Below are positions 38,796 to 47,416 of a DNA stretch of 64,000 bases, piece after piece. The position numbers and the translations under genes are program-made. The notes below the pieces were generated by a model that saw only the letters and a program-made list of their open reading frames with translations, was not told the DNA's origin and did no database searches. The stretch spans positions 682,001 through 746,000 of the forward strand of contig NZ_BMCN01000001.1 in assembly GCF_014635205.1 (NCBI RefSeq), given 5' to 3'. Source of the DNA: Jeotgalicoccus aerolatus. GTDB taxonomy: Bacteria > Bacillota > Bacilli > Staphylococcales > Salinicoccaceae. Each line of letters starts with the position of its first letter. Positions within the stretch are counted from its first letter, which is position 1.

Positions 38796-39584
38796 TCAAC
38801 TGAAATCTGCCTGTATATCACTTGCTGCTGTTACGGCTGAAGCACCTTCTTGAATACGTAAATTCGTACCGGCAGATAAGGGCGATGTAATATTCCCAGG
38901 CAGACAATATCCGTTTCTATTTTCATCCAAAGCCATCTCTAAAGTGATCAGACTGCCGCTTTTTTCTTCCGCTTCAGTGACGAGAACACCTTGTGCTGCA
39001 CCGGCAATAATTCGGTTTCTGGCCACAAACTGCCATTTATTTATCGGCGTATCGGGCGGATATTCGCTGATGGTAATATGGTCCTGTTCCATTTGCCTTC
39101 GAATGTCCGCAGTAGTTTTTGGATAATGCGTGTGATGACCGAAAGCAAGCACGCCGATTGTCTTCATATTGTGTTCGACAGCAATACGGTGAGCCGCCTC
39201 ATCAGCGCCGTAGGCAAGTCCTGAAACCACCGCAATGTTGTCTAATTCAGGCAGTATTTTTTCTAATGCTTTTTTAGTATATCCACTTGCTTTTCTGCTG
39301 CCGACAACGCCGAGCATTTTTTCTGATAAAATCGATAAATTCCCGCGATAATATAAAATATAAGGAAAATCATATATTTCTTTTAATAAAGGTGGATAGA
39401 GTTCATGTTCATAAGTAATATAACCAATATTATCTTGATCCAGCCGGCGTATAATATCATGCCTGTTCAGCGTTTTTGTCCGCTGAATTTTCGCGTACAA
39501 TGACGGTGTTATATTGCCTTGCTGCTGAATCGTTAAATATTCTTTTGCTGTCACCCCTGCAAAACTCATCAATAATAAATCCAT
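38796..39584 (-). CDS. dprA: DNA-processing protein DprA
   Basis: This 262-residue protein has the Rossmann-like DprA/Smf core that loads RecA on incoming single-stranded DNA during transformation. Visible motifs are GVVGSRKASGYT, VVSGLAYGADEAAH, RNRIIAGAAQGVLVTEA and LPGNITSPLSAGTNLRIQEGA. The N-terminal SAM-like part is short, and the C-terminal winged-helix domain found in many DprA proteins is absent: the chain ends 22 residues after the LRIQEGA motif. This compact form is common in staphylococci. A TATAAT -10 lies at 39628-39623, with a poor -35. Confidence 0.92.
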   Translation of the reverse strand: MDLLLMSFAGVTAKEYLTIQQQGNITPSLYAKIQRTKTLNRHDIIRRLDQDNIGYITYEHELYPPLLKEIYDFPYILYYRGNLSILSEKMLGVVGSRKASGYTKKALEKILPELDNIAVVSGLAYGADEAAHRIAVEHNMKTIGVLAFGHHTHYPKTTADIRRQMEQDHITISEYPPDTPINKWQFVARNRIIAGAAQGVLVTEAEEKSGSLITLEMALDENRNGYCLPGNITSPLSAGTNLRIQEGASAVTAASDIQADFS

Positions 39585-39622
39585 CGCTGCCCCCTGTATA
39601 TATTTGTTTATAAGTCACTTAT

Positions 39623-39628
39623 ATTATA
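39623..39628 (-). promoter_or_regulatory. Candidate dprA -10 element
   Basis: A perfect TATAAT on the minus strand, 39 bases before dprA, with only a weak TGTCAG at the -35 position 17 bases upstream. Confidence 0.45.
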
Positions 39629-39684
39629 GTAGGTTTTTATCTTGCCTGACATTTCAATTCAGCAACAAAAATTTCCATAAAAAT

Positions 39685-39718
39685 ACAAAAAAAGACGGTA
39701 ATCTGTTAAGATTACCGC
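39685..39718 (-). terminator. Intrinsic terminator of sucCD
   Basis: CGGTAATCT (39696-39704) pairs with AGATTACCG (39709-39717); seven Ts follow on the minus strand. Confidence 0.92.
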
Positions 39719-39751
39719 CAATTTCAATCACTTGAGTGATTTATATTACAA

Positions 39752-40660
39752 TTATTTTACTGTTAAGCATTTTTCGTAAAGACCGTCTTCTTTTTTGATG
39801 CGCTCAATTAGAGTTTCACCAATTTCTGAAGGAGTTGCAGCAGTTTCGATTCCGCATTCGTTCATGATACGGATTTTTTCGTCTGCTGTCCCTTTACCGC
39901 CTGAAATAATCGCACCAGCGTGGCCCATGCGTTTTCCTGGAGGTGCAGTTTGCCCGCCGATGAAGCCGACAACAGGTTTAGTCATGTTATCGCGAACCCA
40001 TTCTGCCGCTTCTTCTTCAGCAGTACCGCCGATTTCACCGATCATTACTACAGCGTAAGTTTCAGGATCTTCGTTGAATTCTTTTAATACATCGATAAAG
40101 TTCGTTCCGTTAACCGGGTCTCCGCCGATACCAACAGCAGATGTCTGACCGACACCTTCTTGTGTTAACTGATGAACTGCTTCATAAGTTAACGTACCTG
40201 AGCGTGATACGACACCAACGTGTCCTTTTTTGTGGATATAGCCAGGCATGATTCCAATTTTAGTTTCATCGGCAGTAATAACACCTGGACAGTTTGGTCC
40301 GATTAGACGCGTTTCTTTATCTTCTAAATAACGTACAACTTTAACCATATCTAATACTGGGATATGTTCAGTAATACAAATTACTAAGTCTAATTTTGCA
40401 TCGGCAGCTTCCATAATTGAGTCCGCTGCGAATGGTGCAGGCACATAGACGACAGAAACTGTCGCGCCTGTTTCTTTTTTAGCTTCTTCAACAGTGTTGA
40501 ATACTGGAACACCTTCAACATCCTGTCCACCTTTACCAGGTGTCACACCAGCAACGATTTGAGTACCGTACTCAAGCATCTGCTTTGTGTGGAATAGTGC
40601 TGTTGAACCAGTAATACCCTGTACAATTACTTTAGTATTTTTATCTACAAATACAGCCAC
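39752..40660 (-). CDS. sucD: Succinyl-CoA synthetase subunit alpha
   Basis: This 302-residue alpha subunit interconverts succinyl-CoA and succinate with substrate-level phosphorylation in the TCA cycle. It has the CoA-binding N-terminal fold with [25 protein letters not shown], and the C-terminal segment [14 protein letters not shown] containing the phosphorylated His. It follows sucC by 17 bases and ends at a strong terminator. Confidence 0.97.
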   Translation of the reverse strand: MAVFVDKNTKVIVQGITGSTALFHTKQMLEYGTQIVAGVTPGKGGQDVEGVPVFNTVEEAKKETGATVSVVYVPAPFAADSIMEAADAKLDLVICITEHIPVLDMVKVVRYLEDKETRLIGPNCPGVITADETKIGIMPGYIHKKGHVGVVSRSGTLTYEAVHQLTQEGVGQTSAVGIGGDPVNGTNFIDVLKEFNEDPETYAVVMIGEIGGTAEEEAAEWVRDNMTKPVVGFIGGQTAPPGKRMGHAGAIISGGKGTADEKIRIMNECGIETAATPSEIGETLIERIKKEDGLYEKCLTVK

Positions 40661-40677
40661 AATATATTCCTCCGTTA

Positions 40678-41847
40678 TTATTTATTTTCATTTACAGCAG
40701 CAATGATCTTCTGTGCACCTTCAGCCATCGTGCTTGCTGGAGTGATTGCAAGACCTGAGTCTGCAAGAATTTGTTTACCTTCTTTAACGTTTGTACCTTC
40801 TAAACGCACAACTAGCGGGATGTCTAAGCCGACGTTATTCACTGCTTCTACGACACCTTGTGCGATAACGTCACATTTCATAATTCCGCCGAAAATGTTG
40901 ACAAAGATACCTTCTACAGCTTTATCACTTAAGATAAGTTTGAATGCTTCAGTTACTTTCTCAGCAGTCGCGCCGCCCCCTACGTCGAGGAAGTTAGCAG
41001 GCTTTCCGCCGAAGTGGTTAATTGTATCCATCGTTGCCATAGCAAGTCCGGCACCGTTAACCATACAGCCGATATTACCTTCTAAAGCGATATAAGCAAG
41101 ATCGTGTTTTGAAGCTTCGATTTCTTTTTCATCTTCTTCATCAAAGTCGCGTAATTCTACAACGTCTTTGTTTCTGTACAATGCGTTAGCATCGAAGTTT
41201 ACTTTTGCGTCTAATGCGATAACTTCACCTTCGCCAGTCGTTACAAGCGGGTTGATTTCCATAATTGCCGCATCTTTTTCAGTAAATACATCATATAAAG
41301 AAAGCATTAATTTAGCTGCTTTGTTTACTGATGCAGTTGGAATATTAATATTGAACGCAAGTCGTTTAGCCTGGAATGGCAGAAGACCGACTGCAGGATC
41401 GATTATTTCTTTAAAAATCTTTTCAGGAGTTTTTTCTGCCACTTCTTCGATTTCAGTTCCGCCTTCTTCAGAACCCATTAAAGTAACGCGGTTCGTCGCG
41501 CGGTCAATTACGAAACCTAGGTAGTATTCGCTGTCAATATCGCATCCTTCTTCTACAAGAAGACGTTTAATTTCAGTCCCGTCCGGACCGTTTTGATGCG
41601 TAACTAATACTTTACCAAGTAATTCCTCAGCGTATTCTTTAACCTCATCTAAAGATTTTGCAATCTTAACGCCGCCTGCTTTACCACGGCCACCTGCGTG
41701 GATTTGAGCTTTGACAACGTAAACATCTGAATCAAGTGTTTTTGCAACTTCTACTGCTTCTTCTGGTGTAAGAGCAACGTCACCTTTAGGTACGTTTACA
41801 CCCATTGAGCGAAAAATTTCTTTTCCTTGATACTCATGGATATTCAT
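40678..41847 (-). CDS. sucC: Succinyl-CoA synthetase subunit beta
   Basis: This 389-residue beta subunit carries the ATP-grasp nucleotide-binding domain ([40 protein letters not shown]) and the succinate/phosphate region [18 protein letters not shown] and [16 protein letters not shown] precedes ATG 41847. It is the first gene of sucCD, with a near-consensus promoter about 50 bases upstream. Confidence 0.97.
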   Translation of the reverse strand: MNIHEYQGKEIFRSMGVNVPKGDVALTPEEAVEVAKTLDSDVYVVKAQIHAGGRGKAGGVKIAKSLDEVKEYAEELLGKVLVTHQNGPDGTEIKRLLVEEGCDIDSEYYLGFVIDRATNRVTLMGSEEGGTEIEEVAEKTPEKIFKEIIDPAVGLLPFQAKRLAFNINIPTASVNKAAKLMLSLYDVFTEKDAAIMEINPLVTTGEGEVIALDAKVNFDANALYRNKDVVELRDFDEEDEKEIEASKHDLAYIALEGNIGCMVNGAGLAMATMDTINHFGGKPANFLDVGGGATAEKVTEAFKLILSDKAVEGIFVNIFGGIMKCDVIAQGVVEAVNNVGLDIPLVVRLEGTNVKEGKQILADSGLAITPASTMAEGAQKIIAAVNENK

Positions 41848-41887
41848 GATTTTCCTCCTAAGACTTTTTAATAAAGCTTGCTACTTA

Positions 41888-41916
41888 ATTATAGGAAATC
41901 TGTACTGGATTGTAAA
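41888..41916 (-). promoter_or_regulatory. sucCD promoter
   Basis: Minus strand: TTTACA (41916-41911), 17-base spacer, perfect TATAAT (41893-41888). A cre-like TGAAATGTTTTTCA lies upstream at 41979-41966, lacking the central CG. Confidence 0.8.
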
Positions 41917-42061
41917 CTTGTAAGTGACGATGATTTCAACAAATTATCGTTATTTTGCGAAAGTTTGAAAAACATTTCACAAATTGTATCTAATATATTA
42001 CGAAACCGCACTATTATCGTGTTTTTACTCAATTCATTGTGAAAATAAACACTTAAAAATA

Positions 42062-42826
42062 CTATCTGATCATACTTTTTACCGGTTCGAAAGTCTTTCT
42101 GTGGATCGGCGACGCCCCGTATTTTTCCAGTGCCGCTAAATGATCTTTTGTACCGTATCCTTTATGATTTGAAAACCCGTAATCCGGATATTCTTCATCG
42201 TATTCAGCCATCATGATGTCCCGTGTAGTCTTCGCCATAATCGATGCTGCAGCAATTGAATTCGATACAGCGTCCCCTTTAATCAGCGAAGTCTGTTCAA
42301 TATTGTTATCCAGTGTCATCGCATCGATTAAAAGATAATCCGGTTTAACAGTCAGCTGATCCAAAGCCCTCTGCATAGCTATTTTTGTTGCGTTGTAAAT
42401 ATTATGCTGATCAATTTCTGCCGCACTGGCAATACCTATGCCGTATTCAGCAAGTTCCATAATTTCCTCACGAAGCTGTAAACGTTTTGCCAGCGGTACT
42501 TTTTTAGAATCATCAAGCCCGATAATTTTATGATCTTCAGGCAGGATCACTGCTGCTGCCACGACATCACCAGCCAGCGGCCCTCTGCCCGCTTCATCAA
42601 TGCCCGCAATAATCATATCTGGATGTGTATTTTCATGCATCATCATGGTTTCGTATTTTTTTATTAAATCCGCTTCTTTTTGGAGGATGCGCGCCCTTGA
42701 TTTAAGCGCGGCCTGCACCCCTTTTCTGTCGTCTAAATTGTATTCAGAGGCCGATAAATCGCCCATGGTTTTTATCTTGTTAATTTCGAGTTTTATATCG
42801 CTTATCTTCATATAATTATTCAACAT
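42062..42826 (-). CDS. rnhB: Ribonuclease HII
   Basis: This RNase HII of about 254 residues cuts RNA in RNA-DNA hybrids and removes misincorporated ribonucleotides. The catalytic acids lie in [17 protein letters not shown] and later LLIDAM. The C-terminus has SIIAK-type [10 protein letters not shown] and [10 protein letters not shown]. Two starts are possible, ATG 42826 (overlapping the rbgA end) and ATG 42811; neither has ideal ribosome-site spacing, so coupling to rbgA is likely. Confidence 0.94.
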   Translation of the reverse strand: MLNNYMKISDIKLEINKIKTMGDLSASEYNLDDRKGVQAALKSRARILQKEADLIKKYETMMMHENTHPDMIIAGIDEAGRGPLAGDVVAAAVILPEDHKIIGLDDSKKVPLAKRLQLREEIMELAEYGIGIASAAEIDQHNIYNATKIAMQRALDQLTVKPDYLLIDAMTLDNNIEQTSLIKGDAVSNSIAAASIMAKTTRDIMMAEYDEEYPDYGFSNHKGYGTKDHLAALEKYGASPIHRKTFEPVKSMIR

Positions 42827-43673
42827 CCTCAGCTAAGTCAAATGTAAATTGTCCTATTTTTGCATTCCGTGTATCGTAAATCACACGCTCGGTCACACGT
42901 TCATAATCGATTTCATTGCCGCTCATTTTAAAACCGCGCGCTGTGCCGATAGCATCGAAAATATCTACGATTTCAGTGTCCGCATCGATATTAATATTAT
43001 AAAATGTTTTCAGCTCATCAAGGTGATGCTGCTGCATAAATTTCAGTGCAAAAATCGCAATATCATCGAGCGTGACAACATTGTCTTTAATCGCACCAGT
43101 TAAGGACAGTTTCTGACCGATTGATTCATCTTCAAATTTTGGCCAAAGTACTCCCGGTGTATCTAGAAGCTCCATTTTTGACCCAGCTTTAATCCACTGC
43201 TGCGCTTTAGTCACACCAGGTGTGTTACCGGTTTTTGCTACTTTCCTTTTAGCAATATTATTAATAATCGTCGATTTACCCACGTTTGGAATACCGACAA
43301 TCATTGCCCGGATTGCACGCGGATTAATTCCTTTACGCGCCATGCGGTCAAAAATCTCCTGGGTTGCCTCAACCACTGTATTTTCAATTTTCTTCAGCGC
43401 ATTTTGCTCTTTACCGTTCAGGGCTATAGGATAAACACCCTTAGCTTTAAGATGATTAATCCAGCGGTCTGTTTCCTGCTTGCTGGCCATATCTTTCTTA
43501 TTCAGTACAACCACTCTCGGCTTCTCGCCAATAACGTGATCGAGCATCGGATTTTTCGAGGCGTATGGAATACGCGCATCCAAAATCTCGATAACGACAT
43601 CCACCTTTTTCAAACTCTCTTCAATTTGACGGCGCGCCTTAGCCATGTGCCCCGGGAACCAGTTAATTGACAT
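42816..43673 (-). CDS. rbgA: Ribosome biogenesis GTPase RbgA (YlqF)
   Basis: This 285-residue circularly permuted GTPase acts in late 50S assembly. The G motifs appear in permuted order: G4 LNKKDM first (about residue 58), then G1 GIPNVGKS (about 127-134), then G3 DTPG (about 172). The N-terminus reads [17 protein letters not shown], typical of the family. It is coupled to rnhB by overlap. It directly follows rplS in staphylococci but is separated here by NERD gene 2 and a palindrome pair. Confidence 0.95.
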   Translation of the reverse strand: MSINWFPGHMAKARRQIEESLKKVDVVIEILDARIPYASKNPMLDHVIGEKPRVVVLNKKDMASKQETDRWINHLKAKGVYPIALNGKEQNALKKIENTVVEATQEIFDRMARKGINPRAIRAMIVGIPNVGKSTIINNIAKRKVAKTGNTPGVTKAQQWIKAGSKMELLDTPGVLWPKFEDESIGQKLSLTGAIKDNVVTLDDIAIFALKFMQQHHLDELKTFYNINIDADTEIVDIFDAIGTARGFKMSGNEIDYERVTERVIYDTRNAKIGQFTFDLAEDVE

Positions 43674-43798
43674 ATACGGTTGCCCCTTTCTCTATCGTTT
43701 CGTTATATTTTCGTTTTTATCTTCCCTTTATATTTTATCATGATTTATGTGTGACTTGTGAGAGAGAATGTTGTGCAGATTGAATTGGAAGTACGTTT

Positions 43799-43920
43799 TA
43801 GGCCTACACTGTCAGTCAAGTGCGTTTGTATGACAGTGTGACTCAGAATTTGGTGAGAAAGGCATATTTTTTCAATAAAAGCCCTACACTGTCAGTCAAA
43901 TCACTTTGAATGACAGTGTG
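43799..43920. repeat. Palindrome pair B (NERD2/rbgA), two copies 80 bp apart
   Basis: Cores at 43807-43838 and 43887-43918 read CACTGTCAGTCAA followed by a four- to five-base loop and TTTG..TGACAGTG. Both are preceded by GSCCTA-like sequence. The spacing of starts is exactly 80 bp. The second may also serve as a terminator for NERD gene 2, since TTTTATTG follows on the minus strand. Confidence 0.93.
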
Positions 43921-43947
43921 CTCCTAAATAAGACAGAAAAGCCAAAC

Positions 43948-44922
43948 TCATTTAAGATAATCTTTATATTTTCTTCCTGGGATTTCTTTTCTCATCGCTT
44001 CATCAAAATCATAGTACTTAAATTTGTAATGGGTGGATTTTCTTCTTCCTTCAGCGTAGCAGTATTTATTTAATGCTCTGAACACTGTTCGATAGTCGAC
44101 CATTTCTCCAATAAATTCCATGATTCTTTTTGTAGTCATTCGGGCAGAGCCAAATAAATATTTAAAATCGCTCATTGCCCGAACAAGGTGGGTTTCAGTG
44201 CTTTCACGGGAACCGCATGATTGACATGCAAAATGGAAGTACTGTTTTTTCAGATAAAAACTCCCGCACCCGCCGCAGTATAGTCCATTCCTGATTGAGC
44301 CGAATTCGACTCCAAGCTTAAAATATGGATTCGCAACAATATGTTGTTCAACCAGGTCCGCCAGTTTCGATGCGAACTCCCCGCTGTACTCATTTTCAAA
44401 ACTGCGGAAATAATCACCCATTTCAGATCTCAAGACAACTTGATTCCATAAGTTTTCTTCCCGGCTGTATAAATGAAAATTTTCGTCAGGGAATATTAAT
44501 TTTCCGGTCACTGCAAAGTCATAGCCAAGCTTTTGTCTTAATCGCATTAATTTACCCGCAGCGCGCCTAAGCTGGCTGGGCGCGTCGTCAGGGAGTATGT
44601 AATTGCCTGTATACCAGCTGCTGCCTTCAACTCTGTATTCGCCTGTGAAGTTTTTAATTTCGTTCACTGCAATACCGCTCTCCGTAATCAGTAAGGCGTC
44701 GTACTGTGTGATTGAGCCTCCGATATTTAAATATATGTCCCGGAATATGTACATATTTTGATGTCCAGTCTGATCGAGTATCTCATCATACTTTTGTTCT
44801 CCTGTAAAACCCCGTTCCAGCCTATTCTTTCTGTCATATGAATCTTTATCAAGTGAAGCACGATAATTCAAGGCGCGGTAATATAACAGTTCTTCGGGCA
44901 ATTTTCGTTCGGTGGTGAACAA
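43948..44922 (-). CDS. NERD-domain protein with C-terminal zinc ribbon (copy 2)
   Basis: This 324-residue paralogue of the protein at 10990-11997 aligns with it from residue 1 to the end without a gap. The NERD residues are D75 (QYD), E88 and K90 (NEIK); E42 lies in GEQKYDEILDQTGH. Zinc ribbon cysteines are C216, C219, C233 and C236, followed by RE..ETHLVRAMSDFKYLF and a basic tail that could be a winged helix. It starts at TTG 44922 with AGGAGG nine bases upstream; the start is supported by the paralogue. It has its own promoter. It lies between rplS and rbgA, with repeats on both sides. Probably a nuclease or nucleic-acid-binding protein; role unknown. Confidence 0.85.
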   Translation of the reverse strand: MFTTERKLPEELLYYRALNYRASLDKDSYDRKNRLERGFTGEQKYDEILDQTGHQNMYIFRDIYLNIGGSITQYDALLITESGIAVNEIKNFTGEYRVEGSSWYTGNYILPDDAPSQLRRAAGKLMRLRQKLGYDFAVTGKLIFPDENFHLYSREENLWNQVVLRSEMGDYFRSFENEYSGEFASKLADLVEQHIVANPYFKLGVEFGSIRNGLYCGGCGSFYLKKQYFHFACQSCGSRESTETHLVRAMSDFKYLFGSARMTTKRIMEFIGEMVDYRTVFRALNKYCYAEGRRKSTHYKFKYYDFDEAMRKEIPGRKYKDYLK

Positions 44923-44942
44923 GTCGTTATCCTCCTGAATAT

Positions 44943-44972
44943 TTTATACTTCATTTATATAACAAAAGACAA
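44943..44972 (-). promoter_or_regulatory. Promoter of NERD gene 2
   Basis: Minus strand: TTGTCT (44972-44967), 18-base spacer, TATAAA (44948-44943), about 20 bases before the start codon region. Confidence 0.6.
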
Positions 44973-44987
44973 CATTTTAAAACAAAA

Positions 44988-45055
44988 ACACAACGAATCG
45001 TCAATTCAATGTCTTTCCACAACACAACAAATCGTCACTTCAATATCTCCCACTA
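44988..45055. repeat. 34-bp direct duplication upstream of NERD gene 2
   Basis: Two adjacent copies (44988-45021 and 45022-45055) share 26 of 34 bases; the shared core is ACACAAC-AATCGTCA-TTCAAT-TCT. It lies between the NERD2 promoter and the rplS terminator. Confidence 0.8.
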
Positions 45056-45094
45056 TACAAAAAAATCCCCAAACCTTTACAGGTTCGGGGATTT
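45056..45094 (-). terminator. Intrinsic terminator of rplS
   Basis: AAATCCCC (45063-45070) and GGGGATTT (45087-45094), with inner AACCT/AGGTT pairing, form a long stem; a T-run follows on the minus strand. Confidence 0.92.
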
Positions 45095-45103
45095 AAAGCG
45101 GTC

Positions 45104-45451
45104 CTATCGGATTTCTCTGATACGAGCTGCTTTACCGCGTAAGTTACGCAGGTAGTAAAGTTTAGCACGACGTACGCGTCCACGGCGAACAACATCGATT
45201 TTCTCGATTTTAGGCGTGTGAACTGGGAATGTACGCTCAACACCAACACCGTAAGAAATTTTACGTACAGTGAAAGTTTCTGAGATTCCGCCTCCGCGGC
45301 GTTTGATTACAACACCTTCGAAAAGCTGGATTCTTTCGCGGTCTCCCTCTACGATACGTACGTGAACTTTAACTGTGTCTCCTGCTTTGAATTCAGGGAC
45401 ATCAGTTTTTAACTGATCTTTGACGATAGAATTTAATAATTCTTGTGACAT
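45104..45451 (-). CDS. rplS: 50S ribosomal protein L19
   Basis: This 115-residue L19 sits at the 30S-50S interface. It has [38 protein letters not shown] and [20 protein letters not shown], with the C-terminal basic [26 protein letters not shown] precedes ATG 45451. It has its own promoter downstream of trmD and ends at a strong terminator. Confidence 0.97.
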   Translation of the reverse strand: MSQELLNSIVKDQLKTDVPEFKAGDTVKVHVRIVEGDRERIQLFEGVVIKRRGGGISETFTVRKISYGVGVERTFPVHTPKIEKIDVVRRGRVRRAKLYYLRNLRGKAARIREIR

Positions 45452-45539
45452 AATATATCTTCTCCTTCTTCCAATTATCTTGCCCGAGTTTCTTTGACAG
45501 CGGATGATTGTGATATTTACGTGTATTTACACTCGTACA

Positions 45540-45568
45540 ATATTACCATACAAGCTGTGACCATTCAA
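45540..45568 (-). promoter_or_regulatory. rplS promoter in the trmD-rplS gap
   Basis: Minus strand: TTGAAT (45568-45563), 17-base spacer, TAATAT (45545-45540). The leader of about 80 bases contains a small GTGT/ACAC hairpin. Confidence 0.7.
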
Positions 45569-45594
45569 TCACTTTTATAAATAAAATAAACTTT

Positions 45595-46266
45595 TTACTC
45601 GTCCAGTAAATCCGGACGGCGTTCTCTTGTGCGTTTTAAGCTTTCTTCATGACGCCATTCCTCAATCAGCTTGTGATTACCGGATAATAAGACGTCCGGC
45701 ACTTTCATGCCGCGGTACTCTCTCGGACGGGTATAGTGCGGATGTTCAAGCATACCCGTCGAGAACGAGTCTTGCTGGTGGCTGGCTTCATTGCTCAGCA
45801 CATCGGGAATTAAACGGACAATCGCATCGGTCATTGCCATAGATGCAAGTTCGCCGCCGGTTAAGACGTAATCCCCGATTGATACTTCGTCGGTAACGAG
45901 TGAGCGAATACGCTCATCGTAACCTTCATAATGTCCGTTTATAAAAACGACATTGTCTTCTTCTGCAAACTCCTCGGCCATCTTCTGATCAAAAGGTTTC
46001 CCCTGCGGGCACATCAGTACAACGCGTTTAGAACCTTTGATTTCAAGACTGTCCATCGCTTCAAATACAGGTTCCGGTTTTAAGACCATGCCCGCACCTC
46101 CGCCGTATGGATAATCATCGACTTTGTTATGTTTATCGTTTGAGAAATCACGGAAGTTAATCATATGATAATCAACGATGCCCTTATCCTTAGCGCGTTT
46201 TAAAATCGATGCACCGAGAACCCCTTCATACATGTCCGGGAACAGTGTTAAATAATAAATATTCAT
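45595..46266 (-). CDS. trmD: tRNA (guanine-37-N1)-methyltransferase
   Basis: This 223-residue SPOUT methyltransferase makes m1G37 to prevent frameshifting. It has the trefoil-knot motifs [39 protein letters not shown] and [13 protein letters not shown]. The C-terminal domain is somewhat shorter than in relatives (usually about 240). It overlaps the rimM stop by one base. Confidence 0.95.
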   Translation of the reverse strand: MNIYYLTLFPDMYEGVLGASILKRAKDKGIVDYHMINFRDFSNDKHNKVDDYPYGGGAGMVLKPEPVFEAMDSLEIKGSKRVVLMCPQGKPFDQKMAEEFAEEDNVVFINGHYEGYDERIRSLVTDEVSIGDYVLTGGELASMAMTDAIVRLIPDVLSNEASHQQDSFSTGMLEHPHYTRPREYRGMKVPDVLLSGNHKLIEEWRHEESLKRTRERRPDLLDE

Positions 46267-46760
46267 TAATCCAACAATCCTTCGAGTGGTGTAATTTCAA
46301 CGATGCCGCTTTCGATATCGACAGTTTTAACCACCTGTTTGATATAGGGAATTAAATATTCTTTCTCGCCTTCAATTACCCAAACGTCATTAGCGCCTGT
46401 GAACATCACTTCTGATATTTTACCAAGCTCTGTATTATCATCGAGATTGATGACCTTTAAGCCGATAATATCTTTAATGTGATATTCATTGTCTGCAAGA
46501 TCGAGATCTTCTCCGCTTTCTTCGATAAACACATCCTTGCCTTTTAAATGAAGAATATCATTCATGTTCGATACCTCTTCAAATTTTAACAGATGGAAAT
46601 TTTTATGAGTCCGGTAAGATTGAATGACGAAAGTCTCCCCGCCGATTTCAAGTTCATTGCCTGCGGCAAACCGTTCCTCTAAAAAGTCGGAGTTGCTTAA
46701 TATTTTAACTTCGCCTTTGACACCGTGAAAGTTAACTAATTGACCAATTTTAATTCCCAA
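46266..46760 (-). CDS. rimM: Ribosome maturation factor RimM
   Basis: This RimM of about 164 residues works in 16S rRNA processing with S19. It has an N-terminal beta-barrel ([22 protein letters not shown]) and a C-terminal PRC barrel ([21 protein letters not shown]). I chose TTG 46760, giving [13 protein letters not shown], because AGAGGTG precedes it. The in-frame GTG 46769 lies inside that ribosome site. Coupled to trmD. Confidence 0.92.
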   Translation of the reverse strand: MGIKIGQLVNFHGVKGEVKILSNSDFLEERFAAGNELEIGGETFVIQSYRTHKNFHLLKFEEVSNMNDILHLKGKDVFIEESGEDLDLADNEYHIKDIIGLKVINLDDNTELGKISEVMFTGANDVWVIEGEKEYLIPYIKQVVKTVDIESGIVEITPLEGLLD

Positions 46761-46779
46761 GATGAACACCTCTTATAAA

Positions 46780-46811
46780 GAATAAAAAGACACACTGATA
46801 AAGTGTGTCTT
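46780..46811 (-). terminator. Intrinsic terminator overlapping the khpA stop codon
   Basis: AAGACACACT (46787-46796) pairs with AGTGTGTCTT (46802-46811); TTTTTATTC follows on the minus strand. The khpA TAA lies at the base of the stem. Confidence 0.85.
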
Positions 46812-47037
46812 AATGCAAATCAACAAACACTTTCTTTGACGAATCTCTGTCAGCGCTGGAAACGACGATGCGGAGCGCTTTGATAAAGCGTCCGCCCCGG
46901 CCGATAATACGGCCGACATCGGATTCATGCACGCTGATTTTATACGAAATCTTATGCGTTGTCTCGTCACTTGTAATGACGAGTGCTTCCGGATAATCCA
47001 GCATCGGTTCAAGAATTGTTTGAAGTAATTTGTCCAT
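46810..47037 (-). CDS. khpA: KH-domain RNA-binding protein KhpA (YlqC)
   Basis: This 75-residue single KH domain has the GxxG loop in VGRIIGRGGRFIKALR (about residues 41-56). The family binds many RNAs and pairs with KhpB in cell-division control in streptococci. It follows rpsP by five bases, the usual rpsP-khpA-rimM-trmD-rplS order, and ends at a terminator. Confidence 0.93.
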   Translation of the reverse strand: MDKLLQTILEPMLDYPEALVITSDETTHKISYKISVHESDVGRIIGRGGRFIKALRIVVSSADRDSSKKVFVDLH

Positions 47038-47042
47038 CGGAA

Positions 47043-47318
47043 TTATTTCCCGAATTTAGCATTGTGGAACTGTTCCATGATGCCTCTGTCACTGAAGATG
47101 TTACGTACAGTGTCGCTTGGTTTAGCACCATTTTGCAACCACTCTAACGCTTTTTCGTTGTCTAATACAACGTTATCTTCAGATTTAGAAACCGGATTAT
47201 ATGAACCGATTTGTTCGATGATTCTACCATCTCTCGGGCTGCGTGCGTCCGCAACTACGATACGGTAGAAAGGATTTCTTTTAGAACCCATACGAGTTAA
47301 TCTAATTTTTACTGCCAT
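47043..47318 (-). CDS. rpsP: 30S ribosomal protein S16
   Basis: This 91-residue S16 begins [32 protein letters not shown], the invariant family start, and has [12 protein letters not shown] and [13 protein letters not shown]. It heads the rpsP-khpA pair. No promoter was located with confidence in the 98 bases after ffh. Confidence 0.97.
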   Translation of the reverse strand: MAVKIRLTRMGSKRNPFYRIVVADARSPRDGRIIEQIGSYNPVSKSEDNVVLDNEKALEWLQNGAKPSDTVRNIFSDRGIMEQFHNAKFGK

Positions 47319-47372
47319 GTGTGAAAACTCCTCTCTTTACTTCTTTTCGACTTTCTTATCATAACAAACAGA

Positions 47373-47410
47373 AACACACATGTAAAGAGTTTTTTCTTTA
47401 CGTGTGTGTT
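47373..47410 (-). terminator. Probable terminator between ffh and rpsP
   Basis: AACACACATGTAAAG and CTTTACGTGTGTGTT form a long stem with one G-U or mismatch and a T/A-rich loop; the minus-strand tail TTCTGTTTG is weak. It looks bidirectional. Confidence 0.6.
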
Positions 47411-47416
47411 TTTATT

